Assembly: GCF_003350325.1 (NCBI RefSeq)
Contig: NZ_QLYZ01000018.1
Location: 40,914 to 104,913, forward strand
DNA from: Vibrio rhodolitus
GTDB taxonomy: Bacteria; Pseudomonadota; Gammaproteobacteria; Enterobacterales; Vibrionaceae
Length of the DNA: 64,000 nt
Direction: 5' to 3'
Every line of letters starts with the position of its first letter. The first letter of the stretch is position 1. The translations under genes and the position numbers were made by a program. Shown piece after piece: positions 26,150 to 35,267 of the stretch. Under the pieces are notes generated by a model. That model saw only the letters and a program-made list of their open reading frames with translations. It was not told where the DNA came from and did not search any database.

Positions 26150-26151
26150 AC

Positions 26152-26187
26152 AAATGCCCAAGTTGGAGTACCAATTTGGGCATTTTG
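26152..26187 (+). terminator. Terminator after rnk
   Basis: AAATGCCCAAGTTGG pairs with CCAATTTGGGCATTT (one G-U) around AGTA, followed by TGTTAT. The 15-bp stem is strong. Confidence 0.85.
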
Positions 26188-26254
26188 TTATAGCGGGCAA
26201 GGGACGTATGCTTGTCGGTGATTAAGTTGACACTATGGTAAGGAGACAGGGAAG

Positions 26255-27124
26255 TTGAAATCAGTCGATGTATTTTTAGTTAATTCTTTTACAGCTCAAG
26301 GAGAAGGTGGCAACCCGGCTGGAGTGGTATTAAATGCCGATGCGCTTTCTGATAAAGAGAAATTGGAGATCGCCAAGGCTGTAGGCTACTCCGAGACTGC
26401 GTTTGTATCACAAGATAACCAAGTTGACTTTGAGGTGTCATTTTTCACGGTCACAGAAGAGGTCGACTTTTGCGGTCATGCTACTTTGGCTGCGTTTTCG
26501 ACCCTTTATCAACAAGGCATTCTTACCCAAGGATATTACGTTCAGAGGACCAAGGCAGGCTTGCTTGGGGTTAATATTGAAGCTGATGGTCATGTAGTGA
26601 TGGAGCAAAAGCTCCCCGAGTATTTGGGCGGTTTTAGTTATGAGGACGTATCTGAGCTTGTTGGCATTGACTCGGCTATTTTATCAAGTACTCAGCTTCC
26701 CATAGAGGTCATTTCAACCGGACTGGCGGATATTATTGTGCCGCTACCCATCGGGTATTTAGACCAAATCCAATTGCATCAACAGCGAACGATCGAGTTC
26801 TGTCAAAAGCATTCTGTGGTGGGTATTCATGCTTTTGAATTGTGTGAAGAGGGTAGTACCACGACGGCAAGTTGTCGTAATTTTGCCCCTTTGCTGGGTA
26901 TCTTAGAAGAGTCAGCAACCGGCAGTGCAAGTGGAGCGCTGGCATGCTATTTATTTAAGCACTTGAGTAAAAACACAGACAGCCAGTTTATCTTTGAGCA
27001 AGGGCGTGCCATGAATTGCCGCTCTGAAATTACTGCCACCGTTGAGTCAGATTCACTAGTGATTAACAAAGTAAGCGTTGGTGGTTTTGCCAGCAGAATT
27101 GGGCGCATCGAGATCAAGCTTTGA
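26255..27124 (+). CDS. PhzF-family isomerase
   Basis: A 289-residue protein with the two-domain diaminopimelate-epimerase-like fold. VFLVNSFTAQGEGGNPAGVV and GYSETAFVS (carrying the catalytic Glu of PhzF) are diagnostic, as is EESATGSASGAL near the C-terminus. PhzF catalyses an isomerisation in phenazine synthesis, but most family members outside phenazine clusters have unknown substrates, and no phenazine genes are here. The start appears to be a TTG behind GGAGACAGGGAAG, since no in-frame ATG fits. It stands alone. Confidence 0.85.
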   Translation: MKSVDVFLVNSFTAQGEGGNPAGVVLNADALSDKEKLEIAKAVGYSETAFVSQDNQVDFEVSFFTVTEEVDFCGHATLAAFSTLYQQGILTQGYYVQRTKAGLLGVNIEADGHVVMEQKLPEYLGGFSYEDVSELVGIDSAILSSTQLPIEVISTGLADIIVPLPIGYLDQIQLHQQRTIEFCQKHSVVGIHAFELCEEGSTTTASCRNFAPLLGILEESATGSASGALACYLFKHLSKNTDSQFIFEQGRAMNCRSEITATVESDSLVINKVSVGGFASRIGRIEIKL

Positions 27125-27364
27125 GTGGGTGATAATTATGCCGAATATATTGCCCATATCCTTGATTTTACCTCGTGAAACTTCGCTCGCGAGCCATGGA
27201 TAAGCACATAGTTTGCGATGCCGATAATTTCATCCTTGTATCATTTAACAGTGCGCATCAGCACTCACTTCTCTTCTATTGGTTGTCGTCCTGATTTGTT
27301 ATTTTTAGGCGCTAACCTGTAATGATTGTACGTCTTAACAAGTTTGCGACGGTAAGGAGAAGTG

Positions 27365-27859
27365 ATGATCAGAGAAATGACAGAAGTGGATTTTGATTCG
27401 TTTTGGTCAACATTCAGTAGTGTTATTGAAGCGCAAGAAACATATGCATTTGATCCAGATATGACGCGTAAGCAAGCTTATGCTTTATGGTGCCAAACGC
27501 CGCAAAAAGTGTACGCCTATGTCGAAAATGGCGCCGTACTAGGCTCATATTATATAAAGCCAAATGCGATGGGACCGAGCAAGCATATCTGTAACTGTGG
27601 CTATATGGTTGCTAGTGAGGCGAGGGGAAAAGGCATCGCCAAGCTCTTATGCGAACATTCACAGCAGACTGCGCTTGAACTTGGCTATTTAGCGATGCAA
27701 TTTAATAGTGTTGTCTCGACCAATACCGTTGCCGTTAATTTATGGCAGAAACTTGGTTTTTCGATCATCGGCACGATTCCTAAAGCCTATCGGCATAAGC
27801 GTTTGGGCTTAATCGATAGTTACATTATGTACAAATGGTTAAGTGGGTCTTGTGAGTAA
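27365..27859 (+). CDS. GNAT-family N-acetyltransferase
   Basis: A 164-residue acetyltransferase. IREMTEVDFDSFWSTF at the start and the acetyl-CoA motif VASEARGKGIAKLLCEHS are typical, with LWQKLGFSIIGTIPKAYRH near the end. Similar enzymes act on small molecules or amino acids; the substrate is unknown. AAGGAGAAGTG precedes the ATG at 27365, and a GTG one codon earlier is less likely. Confidence 0.85.
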   Translation: MIREMTEVDFDSFWSTFSSVIEAQETYAFDPDMTRKQAYALWCQTPQKVYAYVENGAVLGSYYIKPNAMGPSKHICNCGYMVASEARGKGIAKLLCEHSQQTALELGYLAMQFNSVVSTNTVAVNLWQKLGFSIIGTIPKAYRHKRLGLIDSYIMYKWLSGSCE

Positions 27860-28056
27860 CGACTGAGTGTTTCTGAGAGACAGTTCAGTTGCAAACTATA
27901 GATGATCTCAGCCAATATTGCGTGTCATAGCACGTTATCACCCTGTTACTTTATAAAGGATATTTGCTACTTTGGTGAGCAGGTGATATTTGCGTGCATC
28001 AAGAATACTTTATTGATGGTTATTTGGTTGTTAGATGCATTTAAAAAGGATTTTGC

Positions 28057-28362
28057 ATGATTACTTGCTACATAAAATACGTTATTGATCCAAAGAAAAC
28101 ACCGGAATTTGAGCAGTATGCCAAGATGTGGATTCCGTTAGTTGAAAGATTTGGTGGTCAACATAATGGGTATTTTTTGCCAGCTGAAGGAGCTAACAAT
28201 ATTGCCCTTGCTTTGTTCACATTTGAAAGTTTATCTGCATACGAAGAGTACCGAAATAAATCGTTCGACGATCCTGATTGTCTTCACGCATTTGATTATG
28301 CAGATAAGACAGGGTGCATTATCAGCTATGAACGCAGTTTTTTCCGTCCGGTATTTAGCTAA
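28057..28362 (+). CDS. NIPSNAP-family protein
   Basis: A 101-residue dimeric alpha/beta-barrel type protein. ITCYIKYVIDPKKTPEFEQY and the core WIPLVERFGGQHNGYFLP match the NIPSNAP family. Function in bacteria is unknown. AAAAGGATTTTGC precedes the ATG. It lies 28 bases ahead of an RDD-family gene in the same direction and may share its transcript. Confidence 0.8.
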   Translation: MITCYIKYVIDPKKTPEFEQYAKMWIPLVERFGGQHNGYFLPAEGANNIALALFTFESLSAYEEYRNKSFDDPDCLHAFDYADKTGCIISYERSFFRPVFS

Positions 28363-28390
28363 ATCACTTACAAGGAAATGGTAGTTTTAG

Positions 28391-28909
28391 ATGTTAGAGC
28401 AAGAAAAACAGTTACAGGTAGTAGATAGCGTCGACCTTGCGTCGCGATGGTCACGCTTTTGGGCAGCAATTATCGATGGGGTTATCACCTTAGCGTATGT
28501 GATTCCATTGATGTGGTATACCGATTTTGGTGACCGAATAGCCTCTTCTGGTGTGATGCTACCCGAAGAGTCATTTGCCTACATGATCTATTGTTTTGCC
28601 ATGTATCTGCTTATTCATGGTTATCTATTACATACTAAGGGACAAACAATCGGCAAATTTGTTTTTGATATTGCTATTGTCGATCAAAATGGTCAGTTAC
28701 TTGGGTTACCGAAGTTGTTCGCTAAACGCATTGTACCAATTTCTATATCCACCTTTATTCCTCTAATTGGCTCGTTCTTACCAACTGTCGATGTGTTATT
28801 TATTTTTAGGAAAGATAAGCGCTGTGTGCATGATTTAATCGCAGGAACACAGGTGATTAATACAGTTAAAGTCAAAAATGATCAGGCTGAATATAGTGAA
28901 GAGTTTTAG
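28391..28909 (+). CDS. RDD-family membrane protein
   Basis: A 172-residue protein with three or four membrane helices. The family-defining pattern is present: ASRWSRFWAAIIDGVIT with the Arg and Asp of the first helix, TKGQTIGKFVFDIAIVD, and the closing KDKRCVHDLIAGTQVI. Some RDD proteins act as sodium/proton exchangers, but most are uncharacterised. It follows the NIPSNAP gene closely. The ribosome site AAGGAAATGG lies rather far from the ATG. Confidence 0.85.
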   Translation: MLEQEKQLQVVDSVDLASRWSRFWAAIIDGVITLAYVIPLMWYTDFGDRIASSGVMLPEESFAYMIYCFAMYLLIHGYLLHTKGQTIGKFVFDIAIVDQNGQLLGLPKLFAKRIVPISISTFIPLIGSFLPTVDVLFIFRKDKRCVHDLIAGTQVINTVKVKNDQAEYSEEF

Positions 28910-28983
28910 ACATAAATGAATCATAAGGTGAAGCAAAAAAGAGTTTGGTTAAACCACAGTTAGCTAGGGAATAAGAGGTAAAG

Positions 28984-29361
28984 ATGAATAGTGAGATTGT
29001 TGATCTAGTCGTTATAGCGGAAGAGGCGCTCAAACGTGCGATGATAAATTCAGACACGGCGGCACTCGACCAATTATTAGCAGATGAGCTCGTTTTCGTT
29101 AATCATTTTGGGCAGAGAAGCACCAAACAAGAAGATATTTTGCTTCATCAATCAGGCTTACTTTCTATTCGAACCATTGAATTGACGGATGTTAAAACTG
29201 TGCCGCATGACACCTTTGTTTTGGTCTATGTTAAAGCGGAGATTCAAGGTACTTACAATGGAACAGAAGCCAATGGTTGTTTTGCGTTTTCGAGAGTGTG
29301 GGCAAAGCGAGACGGAAAACTACAAGTCGTTTCGGTACACTCAACCATTATTGAACAATAA
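28984..29361 (+). CDS. NTF2-like (DUF4440) protein
   Basis: A 125-residue protein of the NTF2-like cone fold. EEALKRAMINSDTAALDQLL at the start, FVNHFGQRSTKQEDI in the middle and FSRVWAKRDGKLQVVSVHST at the end match the DUF4440/SnoaL-like group. These fold as small enzymes or ligand-binding proteins; no function can be assigned. AAGAGGTAAAG precedes the ATG. It is the third gene in a same-direction series of small genes. Confidence 0.8.
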   Translation: MNSEIVDLVVIAEEALKRAMINSDTAALDQLLADELVFVNHFGQRSTKQEDILLHQSGLLSIRTIELTDVKTVPHDTFVLVYVKAEIQGTYNGTEANGCFAFSRVWAKRDGKLQVVSVHSTIIEQ

Positions 29362-29394
29362 AGTGACTTATGTGTATTCAAGTAAGGCGAATCA

Positions 29395-29892
29395 ATGATA
29401 TCTGAGATTACTTTTCCTGCCGCGAGCAGTATCAACGGCAAACAAACGGGAAGTTATTATCGCGACTCATTTAAAGTCACTGTAACCCAGCATAATTTAG
29501 AAGCGAAACAGGTTTATCACAGTGTATTTGGCTATTTACCAAAGTCGGTGCAACGCGCGCTAAAGATTCGAAATATAGCGGTTGAGAAGTTGGGCTTTTC
29601 AGTCAGTAACACAGAGATGTCGTTAGCGCTTGAAGAAATTGAAGCGGGCAAGCAGGCTGGTTTTCTGACCTTTGAATTGGTGACAGAATCTGAGGTGGTT
29701 TGCGGGGCTTATGAGCCGAATATGGATATGTGGCTGTCGGTCATGCGCTTATCAGACAATGAGTTTGCGTTATCAACCTTAGTGAACTTAAAAACACGTT
29801 CGGGCAAAATTTATATGGCTTTTGTTAAGCCATTTCATAAATTCGTCGCCAAATATTGTCTTCGACAAGCACTCAAGGCGGGGCGCCTGTAA
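29395..29892 (+). CDS. DUF2867 family protein (stand-alone)
   Basis: A 165-residue protein whose core (VYHSVFGYLPKSVQRALKIR, later LSVMRLSDNEFALSTLV) matches DUF2867, a lipid-binding-like (START-related) domain of unknown function. The same domain forms the C-terminal part of an SDR-type fusion about 2.5 kb downstream on the other strand. It follows the NTF2-like gene with a 33-base gap, and its ribosome site is AAGGCGAATCA. It ends 27 bases before the convergent GlxA-type regulator. Confidence 0.75.
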   Translation: MISEITFPAASSINGKQTGSYYRDSFKVTVTQHNLEAKQVYHSVFGYLPKSVQRALKIRNIAVEKLGFSVSNTEMSLALEEIEAGKQAGFLTFELVTESEVVCGAYEPNMDMWLSVMRLSDNEFALSTLVNLKTRSGKIYMAFVKPFHKFVAKYCLRQALKAGRL

Positions 29893-29918
29893 CCTGCTGA
29901 ATAACTAAACAGAGGATT

Positions 29919-30836
29919 CTATTCGCTGATAAAGCGCGAACGATAATGTGTTGGCGTAATGCCGACCACTTTCTTAAACACGCGGGTGAAATTACTCACA
30001 TCATTGTAGCCAAGTTGATATGCGACTTGTTCTACGGTGCGTTTATTGATGTTCATCTCGCGCTTTGCTAAATCCATCTTGTAGTTCAAGCGATATTGCT
30101 GTGGCGTTAAGTTAAGTACTTTTTTGAACGCTCGAGTTAGGGTTTTCTCACTCACACAGCAGACTTCTGCCATTGCTTGGTTATTTTGCTCACCAAGTGG
30201 TGTCTGCTCACAGTAATGCTGCGCTTTTAACACTAGAGGGTTGCCGTGGCTGAAGTCTGGAACAAAGCGTTCATAATGCGCTTGTAGTCGTCCCGAAAAA
30301 TCGAGCAGGCAGACGTCTGCGACCTCTTTTGCCAGTTCAAATCCAGCATATCGAGCAATGACATGTAATGTCAGATCTTGAAAAGCAAATAATCCCGAAC
30401 CTGTAATGATGCTGCCTTCATCAACTACCATTTCATGACGCTTTACTTCACTGATGAGTGGAAACTCTTGTGCTAGCTGTTCACAGAGTTTCCAATGGGT
30501 AGTGACGGCGCGTTGATCAAGCAGCCCGGCGTGAGCAAGCCAAAAGACGCTCGCACAGTTTGCTGCGAGGGTAGTGCCATTGGTATGCCACATTTTCAGA
30601 GCTTGCAGCGTGTCGCCATCATAATGAGTCACTGTGCCCATTTTTCCGGGCGGTAAAAATAGTAAATCTGGCGTATCCAAACTAGTCAAGTTTTGACTGG
30701 CTAAGGTCTTGATCCTAAAGAGTGGTTTCACCATTAGGTGGTTGGCTATCGACAAAATATCTGCTACCCCAGAAACGGCGGAATTAAGCGCGTTGTCGGT
30801 AACAAGTATAACGACGTTAATTTCCTTATTGTCCAT
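29919..30836 (-). CDS. GlxA-family transcriptional regulator
   Basis: A regulator of about 305 residues. The N-terminal DJ-1/PfpI-like domain (VVILVTDNALNSAV, LLFLPPGKMG, ANCASVFWLAHAGLL) is followed by an AraC-type helix-turn-helix (VEQVAYQLGYNDVSNFTRVFKK, split over two helices, ending ITPTHYRSRF). Upstream ATGs at 30866 and 30857 exist, but AAGG sits well ahead of the ATG at 30836. It is divergent from an isochorismatase-family gene, which is its probable target; this pairing is common in bacteria. Confidence 0.87.
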   Translation of the reverse strand: MDNKEINVVILVTDNALNSAVSGVADILSIANHLMVKPLFRIKTLASQNLTSLDTPDLLFLPPGKMGTVTHYDGDTLQALKMWHTNGTTLAANCASVFWLAHAGLLDQRAVTTHWKLCEQLAQEFPLISEVKRHEMVVDEGSIITGSGLFAFQDLTLHVIARYAGFELAKEVADVCLLDFSGRLQAHYERFVPDFSHGNPLVLKAQHYCEQTPLGEQNNQAMAEVCCVSEKTLTRAFKKVLNLTPQQYRLNYKMDLAKREMNINKRTVEQVAYQLGYNDVSNFTRVFKKVVGITPTHYRSRFISE

Positions 30837-30924
30837 ATGTGACCTTATATTGTCCATTTTGGTCATTATAGCGTGGGTTTGTTTTGAGTAAAGTAATCAC
30901 CATCGAAACAAGGAGAGCAAAATT

Positions 30925-31464
30925 ATGAACCAAGCGCTAATTATTATTGATATTCAAAATGACTATTTTGCGGGTGGGGCTATGCCACTTAACAACCCTG
31001 AAGCGGCAGCAGATAACGCCAAATTATTGTTAGAGCATTTCCGTCAGTATGGTAAACCCGTTATCCATGTTCAGCACTTAGCGGCATCACCGGAACTTGG
31101 CTTTATGTTACCCGGTACAGAAGGGCAAAAAATTCATCCGAGTGTGGCGCCAAACGAGGGGGAGACTGTGGTTATCAAGCATTACCCCAATGCATTTGCC
31201 AGTACCAACTTACATCAAGTGTTGGTAGAGTTTGGGGTAACAGAGGTTGTACTTGTTGGCATGATGACGCATATGTGCGTCAGTTCAACCGCGCGCGCTA
31301 CCATTGAATATGGACTAAAAACGACCATTGCCCACGATGCTTGTGCTACCTGCGCCCTGCCTATTTTTGACGAGGTGATCCCTGCGGATAATGTCCATAA
31401 AACTGCATTGGCAGAAGTGAGCAATATAGCCCAGCTAGTGACAACCAGAGCGTTGCTTGCTTAA
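30925..31464 (+). CDS. Isochorismatase-family cysteine hydrolase
   Basis: A 179-residue hydrolase. The catalytic triad is visible as the Asp in IIDIQNDYF, the Lys in VIKHYPNAF and the Cys in GMMTHMCVSSTAR. Family members hydrolyse amides such as nicotinamide, ureidoacrylate or N-carbamoyl compounds; this one is of the YcaC/nicotinamidase-like broad group and its substrate is unknown. AAGGAGAGCAAAATT precedes the ATG. It is controlled most likely by the divergent GlxA-type regulator. Confidence 0.88.
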   Translation: MNQALIIIDIQNDYFAGGAMPLNNPEAAADNAKLLLEHFRQYGKPVIHVQHLAASPELGFMLPGTEGQKIHPSVAPNEGETVVIKHYPNAFASTNLHQVLVEFGVTEVVLVGMMTHMCVSSTARATIEYGLKTTIAHDACATCALPIFDEVIPADNVHKTALAEVSNIAQLVTTRALLA

Positions 31465-31507
31465 ACACTTTTTGGATGGTTAATAGGCTACTGCCTCTAG
31501 CCATTAG

Positions 31508-31540
31508 TGCCCAAGCTGAGTGACAACTTGGGCATTTGGC
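31508..31540 (+). terminator. Possible terminator after the isochorismatase gene
   Basis: TGCCCAAG and CTTGGGCA form an 8-bp stem with an 11-base loop, followed by TTTGG. The T-tract is weak, so the call is tentative. Confidence 0.5.
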
Positions 31541-31742
31541 TATGTGTCTGAACGATGTCAGTGACTCGCGTGAATACGCTGGCAAAAGCCATAAAGCCAA
31601 CCTCTGCGTCAAATTGGGATTTGTTTCAGGGTGAAAGTTTTTATCCGCTTTATAGCTCTACTCTTGTATGAGGAACAAAATCTCTGGAAAGGGCGAATTG
31701 TTAACTTGCCCACGGATGTATGAGTGTATAAGGAACAGGCAG

Positions 31743-32192
31743 ATGAAATTGATAAGTAAACTAACCCTGACTTTTGTTATGTGGCTCGGTGTCGTAGGCT
31801 CTGCCTTTGCAATTGATGCTGTTTATAGCGACTTCTTCGGTAAAGCAATTAGAGGTTATGATCCCGTCGCTTATTTTTCGCAGGCGCAGCCAGTTAAGGG
31901 AAACAGTGATTTTACTTACCAATGGAATGGGGCTGAGTGGTACTTTTCTACTCAGGAGAATTTGATTGCATTTATGGCAAACCCTGACCAATACGCTCCT
32001 CAGTATGGTGGCTATTGCGCTTGGGCTGTCAGTAAAGGCTATACCGCAAAAATCGATCCGACAGCGTGGAATATTGTCAATGGTAAACTCTATTTAAATT
32101 ACAGCAAGTCAGTACAACAGACTTGGCAACAAGACATTGATGGCAATATACGTCAGGGCGATCAAAACTGGCCACGCTTACTCGCAGAGTAA
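31743..32192 (+). CDS. Exported YHS-domain protein
   Basis: A 149-residue protein with a signal peptide (cleavage near GSAFAIDA) and a YHS domain: GYDPVAYFSQAQPVKGN, WYFSTQENLIAFMANPDQ and YGGYCAWAVSKG. YHS domains are thought to bind metals; exported members are often linked to copper or heme stress but lack proven function. AAGGAACAGGCAG precedes the ATG at 31743, and an in-frame start at 31668 would spoil the signal peptide. It stands alone, convergent with the following SDR-type gene. Confidence 0.82.
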   Translation: MKLISKLTLTFVMWLGVVGSAFAIDAVYSDFFGKAIRGYDPVAYFSQAQPVKGNSDFTYQWNGAEWYFSTQENLIAFMANPDQYAPQYGGYCAWAVSKGYTAKIDPTAWNIVNGKLYLNYSKSVQQTWQQDIDGNIRQGDQNWPRLLAE

Positions 32193-32225
32193 AGTCGAGT
32201 GATGAACAATTGCTGTAACAACGAG

Positions 32226-33680
32226 CTAAGGCGTCTCTGGCGAGATATTTATCGCCTTAGCTTTACGCACAATCGCTTTCACCATCCCTTTGAAAATAAA
32301 TAGATGGGCTGGCATCATCGCAAACCAGTAAAGTAGTCCGCGAAAACCTTGTGGGTGCCACCATGCGGTGATGTTCAAACTGCGTTTATCGCCTAAGTCA
32401 GATATGGTGAATTCTAGGCGTCCCAACCCTGGTCCTTGCATGCCAAATAGTAAAGAGAGAAATTGGTTTTTCTCACAGCGAATTACTTTCCAAGAATCAA
32501 TATAATCACCAACTTCAAGCTCCGGTCCTTGTGGGGAGCGGCGTAGCGGCTTACTGCCACCAAAGAAAATATCGAGCCACTCACGAGTACGCCACAAGTA
32601 GTTGGCAAAGAAATAGGGATCTTTGAGGTTGCCAATCGTTTTGACTACCTGCCAAAGCTGCTCCGCCGAAAGCTCAGTTTCGATGCTCGCTCCAGTTTGT
32701 TTAGGATAATAACCATAGCCTGCTTGCCAACGTTTAAGCGCGGCGGGATCAAAGCCCCACACGTTGCTGCGCACAAACTTGCCTTCTTGCTCAATACTGG
32801 TAGCAACCATTTGCTCAAAACCAATCATCTGCTGTGGAAAGCGTTGTTCGAGCTCGCTAGAGTCAGCAATAAAATCGTGTTCCAAACCTGCAAGCAGGGC
32901 AGCGCCGATACTGGAAGGAACCGATGTCACCATACCTAGCCAGTAAGAAGCCATTTTAGGCGTAAGCAACGAAGTGGCGAATAAACGATAGGGACGTTGG
33001 CTTGCTTGGCAAATAACCTTGAATTGGTCACGGTAGCTGAGTACGTCAGGACCGCCCGCTTCATAGAGCAGGTTTTCTCCTGTTGGGTGCTTAGCTAGTT
33101 CAAGTAAATAGTGATTGAGGTTTTCTAGTGCAATTGGGTTAGCTTTGGAGTCGACCCATTTAGGCGTGATCAACGCAGGCAAGTTATAAACAAAATCACG
33201 CATGATCTCAAAAGCCGCTGAACCGGGGCCAATGATTACGCCCGCGCGAACTTCCGTGATCGGCGTGCCGCTTTGGCGTAACACTTCGCCAGTCATTTTG
33301 CGTGCCTGTAAGTGCTCCGAGTTTCCGGTTTGAGGTTGGATAGCACTTAAATAAATCACTTGTTCAACTTGGCTTTGTTGCAAGGCGAGCTTGAAGTTTT
33401 CTGCTAAGCCTAGTTCGTAATCGACAAAGTCGTGTCCTTGCGCCATACCGTGCACCAAAAAATAGACGATATCGAACTGGGGAACTAAATCAACGGTCGC
33501 CTCACGATCAGCAAGATCGAGATAGGTAAGCGTTAGATGAGGATGAGGAAGTGTGCGCGCTTCTAAATACTCAATTTGACGCGCTGCAGCAGTGACGGTG
33601 TAACCTTGATCGCATAGCTGCGATAAAAGCTGAGAACCAATATAGCCAGATGCGCCGAGAACTAGAACTTTCTTCATCAT
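32226..33680 (-). CDS. NAD(P)-binding SDR protein fused to DUF2867
   Basis: A 484-residue fusion. The N-terminal atypical SDR domain has the nucleotide motif VLGASGYIGSQLL and the NmrA/YbjT-like VIYLSAIQ and RAGVIIGPGS. The C-terminal third (from about residue 330, with YFFANYLWRTREWLDIFFGG and the end LLYWFAMMPAHLFIFKG) is DUF2867. This architecture is widespread but uncharacterised; a role in lipid or quinone chemistry is possible. The start is at 33680 or 33677, behind AGGTGA. It is divergent from a MATE exporter gene about 90 bases away. Confidence 0.83.
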   Translation of the reverse strand: MMKKVLVLGASGYIGSQLLSQLCDQGYTVTAAARQIEYLEARTLPHPHLTLTYLDLADREATVDLVPQFDIVYFLVHGMAQGHDFVDYELGLAENFKLALQQSQVEQVIYLSAIQPQTGNSEHLQARKMTGEVLRQSGTPITEVRAGVIIGPGSAAFEIMRDFVYNLPALITPKWVDSKANPIALENLNHYLLELAKHPTGENLLYEAGGPDVLSYRDQFKVICQASQRPYRLFATSLLTPKMASYWLGMVTSVPSSIGAALLAGLEHDFIADSSELEQRFPQQMIGFEQMVATSIEQEGKFVRSNVWGFDPAALKRWQAGYGYYPKQTGASIETELSAEQLWQVVKTIGNLKDPYFFANYLWRTREWLDIFFGGSKPLRRSPQGPELEVGDYIDSWKVIRCEKNQFLSLLFGMQGPGLGRLEFTISDLGDKRSLNITAWWHPQGFRGLLYWFAMMPAHLFIFKGMVKAIVRKAKAINISPETP

Positions 33681-33772
33681 TCACCTAAATGTATGTTCTT
33701 GTTTTTAATTGAGTATATAATGAACAGCCCAGTTGGCAATACGACTTATCAAAATAATCGAGGTGGTTTTTG

Positions 33773-35146
33773 ATGCTGCTGTCCCAAGTAATTTCCCATA
33801 CCAGAGGCGATTTTATCCGGCGCCTAATTGCTATTGCCCTGCCAATCACGTTACAGAGCATCATGTTTTCGAGCCGTAGTTTGGTCGATGTACTTATGCT
33901 TGGTCAGCTAGGTGAGGCTGAAATTGCAGCGGTTGGCGTTGCGGCGCGCGCAACATTTGTGACCACGATTATGCTGGTGGGGGTAACGACCGGTGGCGCG
34001 ATGCTGACTGCGCAATACTGGGGTGCAGCAGACAGGCAAGGGGTGCGAGAAAGTACCGCTTTGACTTGGTTTATGGCAACGTTGTTTGCGCTACTGAGTG
34101 TGATACTTTTTGTTTTCTTCCCATCTCAAATCATGGGATTAACCACAGACTCCGCTCTGGTTAATCAGCTTGGTAGTGAGTATTTAGTGATCACCTCTGT
34201 CACCATGTTAGCTGTTGCCTGTGTGGCGAGTATGGCGGTCGGATTGCGCGCGGTGCATCAACCCGGGCTTAGTACCTTTTTCAGTGGCATCGGCATTGTT
34301 TCTAACATTTTCCTTAACTGGGTGCTAATTTTCGGCAAGTTTGGTATGCCAGCTTTGGGTATCAAAGGGGCGGCGATTGCTACTGTAGTTAGTGGCGCAA
34401 TTGAAGTCATTACCTTATTTGGCTACTTGCACTTTAAAAAACATCTACTGGCGTTTTCAATTGAAGACATCCGCTCGACGTTAAAGATCGATAAAGTGGT
34501 GCGCTTTTTAAAACTCTCAATGCCCACCACACTAAACTTTCTCGCTTGGGCGGGTGGCTTATTTGTTTATCACGCGATCATGGGGCAATCAGGCGTACAA
34601 GGGCTAGCCGCACTTTCGGTGATGACGCCAGTTGAGTCGATTTCTTTGGCATTTCTCATCGGTATGGCGAACGCATCCGCGGTACTGATTGGCAATCAAA
34701 TTGGCGCTAAGAAGTACGAAGAAGCCTATTACCAAGCGATTGGTATCATGTTGCTTAGTATATGCGTCGCCATTGTTGTGGCCGCCTTACTGTTCTTGTG
34801 TCGTAATTTGGTGCTCGATTCATTTAGTGCTTTGTCTCCAGAAACTCGCGCGTTAACTGACAAGTTTATCTTGGTGTTAAGTCTTGGCTTGATTCTTCGT
34901 TGTATCCCGATGATGGCAATTGTCGGTGTGCTTCGAGCGGGTGGTGATGTGAAATTCTGCCTGTATCAAGACCTTGTCGCGCAGTGGTTAATTGGTATTC
35001 CTCTGGCTGCGGTTGCGGCGATTTATTGGGGATGGAAACCAGAGGCGATTTATGTGCTGTTTCTCACTGAAGAATTAGTTAAATGGGGTGGCTCAATCTA
35101 TCGAGTTAAGAGTAAGAAATGGCTAAAGAATTTGATTGAAAATTAG
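33773..35146 (+). CDS. MATE-family efflux transporter
   Basis: A 457-residue protein with about 12 membrane helices in two repeats. The N-terminal helix IALPITLQSIMFSSRSLVDV, GVTTGGAMLTAQYWGA and the second-half counterpart ASAVLIGNQIGAKKYEEAY are typical of MATE (NorM/DinF-type) exporters, which expel drugs or metabolites using sodium or proton gradients. GAGGTGG precedes the ATG at 33773; a TTG one codon before is less likely. It is a single gene divergent from the SDR-DUF2867 fusion. Confidence 0.9.
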   Translation: MLLSQVISHTRGDFIRRLIAIALPITLQSIMFSSRSLVDVLMLGQLGEAEIAAVGVAARATFVTTIMLVGVTTGGAMLTAQYWGAADRQGVRESTALTWFMATLFALLSVILFVFFPSQIMGLTTDSALVNQLGSEYLVITSVTMLAVACVASMAVGLRAVHQPGLSTFFSGIGIVSNIFLNWVLIFGKFGMPALGIKGAAIATVVSGAIEVITLFGYLHFKKHLLAFSIEDIRSTLKIDKVVRFLKLSMPTTLNFLAWAGGLFVYHAIMGQSGVQGLAALSVMTPVESISLAFLIGMANASAVLIGNQIGAKKYEEAYYQAIGIMLLSICVAIVVAALLFLCRNLVLDSFSALSPETRALTDKFILVLSLGLILRCIPMMAIVGVLRAGGDVKFCLYQDLVAQWLIGIPLAAVAAIYWGWKPEAIYVLFLTEELVKWGGSIYRVKSKKWLKNLIEN

Positions 35147-35267
35147 CGAGATAGGGTAATATCCGTGTAATCGAATACATGTACTGTGATCTGTCGTCCA
35201 AAATGCTTCCTACTAGGCGTGAATTAGTGTAGATTCACACTCCTAATTTTTTAATGGCGAGCGATAA

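Noticed and set aside
26255..27124. Phenazine biosynthesis cluster
   Set aside because: Only a PhzF-like protein is present; no other phenazine genes are nearby.
23300..29900. Run of small one-direction genes as a possible integron cassette array
   Set aside because: No repeated attC-like sites between genes, and housekeeping-type genes (rnk) with own terminators are interspersed.
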